Origin: Thalassobius sp034670005
Lineage (GTDB): Bacteria > Pseudomonadota > Alphaproteobacteria > Rhodobacterales > Rhodobacteraceae
Assembly: GCF_034670005.1 (NCBI RefSeq)
Contig: NZ_JAXMOH010000009.1
Coordinates: forward strand, 1 to 64,000
Direction: 5' to 3'
DNA length: 64,000 bases
Part shown: positions 61,711 through 64,000 of the stretch, one piece after another
How positions within the stretch are numbered: the first letter of the stretch is position 1
How the letters are laid out: each line of letters starts with the position of its first letter
Program-made: the position numbers and the translations under genes
The notes under the pieces: generated by a model
The model's input: only the letters and a program-made list of their open reading frames with translations
What the model was told of the DNA's origin: nothing
Database searches by the model: none

Positions 61711-63951
61711 ATGAGCCGCGCAGGAAAAATTGCCCGCCGCACCTTTCTGATCGGGTCCGCCGCCATCGTCGGCGGCGTCGCCTTTGGCGTTTACCGGGTC
61801 AAAACGCCTTATGCCAATCCGTTGCAGGACGAACTGGCCGAGGGCGCCGCCAGCTTCAACCCCTGGGTCATGATCGACGCCGACAAGATCACCCTGATCG
61901 GCCCCCATGCCGACAAAGGGCAGGGCGTGGCCTCGTCTCAGGCGGCCCTGATCGCCGAAGAAATGGATCTCGACTTCGGCCAGTTCGAGGTCAGCTTCGG
62001 CGCCCCGGACAAGGCTTATTGGAACACCGCCATGGCCGGCGAAGGCGTGCCGTTCATGTCCACCAATGAAAGCTTCTCTGCCGAAACCATGCGCGACGTG
62101 ATGTCGGGCGCGCTGAAACTGCTGGGGATGCAACTGACCGGCGGGTCCAGCACCATCCCCGACAGTTTCGACAAGTTGCGCCGCGCCGGGGCAATGGCGC
62201 GCGAAACGCTGAAACTGGCAGCCTCGAAGCAATCCGGTGTGCCGGTGGCGCAGTTGAAAACCGCGCATGGCGCGGTGCAACTGCCCGACGGAACGGCGCT
62301 GAAATACACCGAACTGGCCACCATCGCCGCCACGCTGGACCCGGTGCGCGATGTCACCCTGCGCGACCCGGATCAGTGGCGGCTGATCGGCAAGCCGATG
62401 CACCGGCTCGACATGACGGCCAAGGTCACCGGCACCCAGACCTACGGCATCGACCTCGAAGTCGACGGCATGGTCCATGCGGCGGTGAAAATGAACCCGC
62501 GTCAGGGCGGCGCGCTAAATGGCTATGACGACGCGGCAGCGAAAACCATGCGCGGTGTGCAAAAAATCCTGCCGATCACTGGCGGCATCGCGGTGATCGC
62601 CGACAACACATGGCGTGCATTTCAGGCGGCGGCAGTGGTCGATTGCGACTGGGGCCCCGCCCCCTACCCCGCCGAACAGGCCGATCACTGGGCTGAAATC
62701 TCGGATTCCTTCATCGAAGACCGGCTCGACAAGACATGGCGCGACGACGGCGCGGTCGAAACCGAACTGGAAAAAGGCACGGTCGTTGCGGCCGAATACC
62801 GCTCGCCTTACGTGGCGCATCAACCGCTGGAACCGCTCAACGCCGTGATCAAAGTGACCGATGACGCGGTCGATGTCTGGGCCGGGCACCAGATCCCGCG
62901 CCAATTGCAACAGATCGTCAGTCAGATCACCGGCCACAAAGCGGCTCAGGTCCGGTTCCACAATCAATTCATCGGTGGCAGCTTCGGTCACCGTCTGGAA
63001 TTCGAATTCATCAAGCAAGCCGCCGAAATCGCCAACCTGCTGCGCGGCACACCGGTCAAGCTGACCTATCTGCGCGAAGAAGATTTCGGCCACGATTTCC
63101 CCCGCCATATCGCCATGGCCCGTGGCCGGGGCACGGTGGCAGATGGTAAAGTGGTGGCGATGGATCTGGACATTGCATCGCCCTCGGTGATGACGTCGCA
63201 AATGGGCCGCGCCAAAATGCCGATGGCCGGACCGGACATGCAGATCGTGGCCGGGGCATGGAACAATCCCTATGCGCTGCCGCATCTGCGGGTGCGCGGC
63301 TACCGGGTGCCGGAACTGGCGCCGGTCTCGTCGTGGCGGTCGGTCGGGGCCGCCGGGGCCGGGTTCTTCTTTGACAGCTTTCTCGATGAACTAATCCACC
63401 GGGCCGGGGCCGATCCGATGGAAGAACGAATCCGCCTGATGCAACATGACCTGTCGCGCAAGGTGCTGGAAACGGTGGCCGAAATGTCGTCCTGGGGCGG
63501 TGATCTGGCCCCGAACAAGGGCCGCGGCGTCGCCTTTGTCGAAAGCTTCGGCGTGCCCACAGCCGAAGTGGTCGAAGTGACCAATACCGACAACGGCATT
63601 CGCATCGACAAGGTCTGGATCGCTGCCGAAGTCGGTCAGGTTGTCGATCCGGTCAATTTCGAAAACCTTGTTCAGGGCGGTGTAATTTTCGGCCTTGGTC
63701 ACGCGATGAACAGTCAAATCACCTATGCCGATGGCATGGCGGAACAATCCAATTACTGGGATGCCGAAGGGATGCGGAATTACCAATGCCCTGACATCTT
63801 TGTCAAAGGGTTGGAAAACGGGCCGCATGTGCGTGGTATCGGGGAACCGCCCATCCCACCTGCCGCGCCCGCTCTGGCCAACGCGATCTTCGCGGCCACC
63901 GGCCAGCGGCTGCGGGCGATGCCGTTCAATCAGGGCATTGATTTCGTCTGA
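61711..63951 (+). CDS. Molybdopterin subunit of an isoquinoline 1-oxidoreductase-type enzyme (IorB-like)
   Basis: This 746-residue large subunit of the xanthine oxidase family has a Tat-like N-terminus (KIARRTFLIGSAAIVGGVAF), so export to the periplasm is likely. Further features are VMIDADKITLIGPHADKGQG, FIGGSFGHRLEFEFIKQAAE and SSWRSVGAAGAGFFFDSF near the molybdenum site. C-terminal GIGEPPIPPAAPALANAIF also fits, with the active-site Glu in the GEPP region. The single-chain layout matches IorB-type hydroxylases of aldehydes or N-heterocycles; the substrate is unknown. No c-type cytochrome subunit is seen before the window ends. Confidence 0.9.
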   Translation: MSRAGKIARRTFLIGSAAIVGGVAFGVYRVKTPYANPLQDELAEGAASFNPWVMIDADKITLIGPHADKGQGVASSQAALIAEEMDLDFGQFEVSFGAPDKAYWNTAMAGEGVPFMSTNESFSAETMRDVMSGALKLLGMQLTGGSSTIPDSFDKLRRAGAMARETLKLAASKQSGVPVAQLKTAHGAVQLPDGTALKYTELATIAATLDPVRDVTLRDPDQWRLIGKPMHRLDMTAKVTGTQTYGIDLEVDGMVHAAVKMNPRQGGALNGYDDAAAKTMRGVQKILPITGGIAVIADNTWRAFQAAAVVDCDWGPAPYPAEQADHWAEISDSFIEDRLDKTWRDDGAVETELEKGTVVAAEYRSPYVAHQPLEPLNAVIKVTDDAVDVWAGHQIPRQLQQIVSQITGHKAAQVRFHNQFIGGSFGHRLEFEFIKQAAEIANLLRGTPVKLTYLREEDFGHDFPRHIAMARGRGTVADGKVVAMDLDIASPSVMTSQMGRAKMPMAGPDMQIVAGAWNNPYALPHLRVRGYRVPELAPVSSWRSVGAAGAGFFFDSFLDELIHRAGADPMEERIRLMQHDLSRKVLETVAEMSSWGGDLAPNKGRGVAFVESFGVPTAEVVEVTNTDNGIRIDKVWIAAEVGQVVDPVNFENLVQGGVIFGLGHAMNSQITYADGMAEQSNYWDAEGMRNYQCPDIFVKGLENGPHVRGIGEPPIPPAAPALANAIFAATGQRLRAMPFNQGIDFV

Positions 63952-64000
63952 TCGCGCTTGGGGCGGGCCCGGCTTTGCCCCGGCCTGCCCTACCTGCCGC

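Overview
The window reads as a chromosomal segment of an alphaproteobacterium of the Rhodobacteraceae (Roseobacter group). This is inferred from the GC-rich coding sequence, the Rhodobacterales-style Tad locus with Flp pilins of the GAVTVDW type, the ruvCAB / ybgC-tolQRAB-pal-cpoB-tilS-ftsH order, a DUF1127 protein, and a gcvT-gcvH-gcvP operon behind a tandem glycine riboswitch. It looks like core genome with a few accessory insertions. I saw no rRNA, tRNA, CRISPR array, transposase or phage genes.

Region 1 (1-12970, + strand) is a Tad (tight adherence) pilus locus. It holds a truncated flp at the window edge, two complete flp copies and a divergent Flp-like pilin. These are followed by cpaB, the secretin cpaC/rcpA, an OmpA-type lipoprotein, cpaE/tadZ, cpaF/tadA, tadB, tadC, two TPR lipoproteins (tadD and a second one), a prepilin peptidase and an AAA+ ATPase with an N-terminal helical region. 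tadE/F/G are not in the window. A 127-bp perfect repeat covers the flp 3' ends and their terminator stems.

Region 2 (13.0-24.5 kb) is a mixed neighbourhood. It has a DUF4405 membrane protein, a ligase-associated DEXH helicase with the PdeM phosphoesterase but without the ligase and exonuclease, a membrane-anchored LytTR regulator and a PaaI-type thioesterase. The fhs and folD one-carbon genes follow, separated by a lower-GC GSCFA/SGNH gene pair. A MOSC protein and a Tam-type methyltransferase complete it.

Region 3 (24.5-37.4 kb, - strand) is a long co-directional run: ruvC-ruvA-ruvB, a frameshifted MazG-like gene, a hypothetical gene, thpR, ybgC, tolQ-tolR-tolA-tolB-pal-cpoB, tilS and ftsH. 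It links Holliday-junction processing, the Tol-Pal envelope machine, tRNA modification and membrane proteolysis.

Region 4 (37.4-49.3 kb) holds a DUF1127 protein, a small membrane protein, prmA, MATE and MFS transporters, an FMN reductase, an inositol-monophosphatase-family enzyme and an HMA-CDF cation transporter. The glycine cleavage operon gcvTHP follows, with its tandem glycine riboswitch and a 15-bp intercistronic hairpin between gcvH and gcvP. The gcv genes and the fhs/folD pair both feed the tetrahydrofolate one-carbon pool.

Region 5 (49.4-64.0 kb) holds an Rrf2 regulator divergent from a gamma-glutamylcyclotransferase-like gene broken by a 5-bp tandem duplication. Next come a CBS-domain protein, gltX, a Tat-exported metallo-hydrolase, a PfkB kinase, nadE, a secreted 18-repeat MORN protein and a polytopic membrane protein. 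An AraC regulator divergent from a two-subunit Mo/2Fe-2S oxidoreductase of the isoquinoline 1-oxidoreductase type ends the window.
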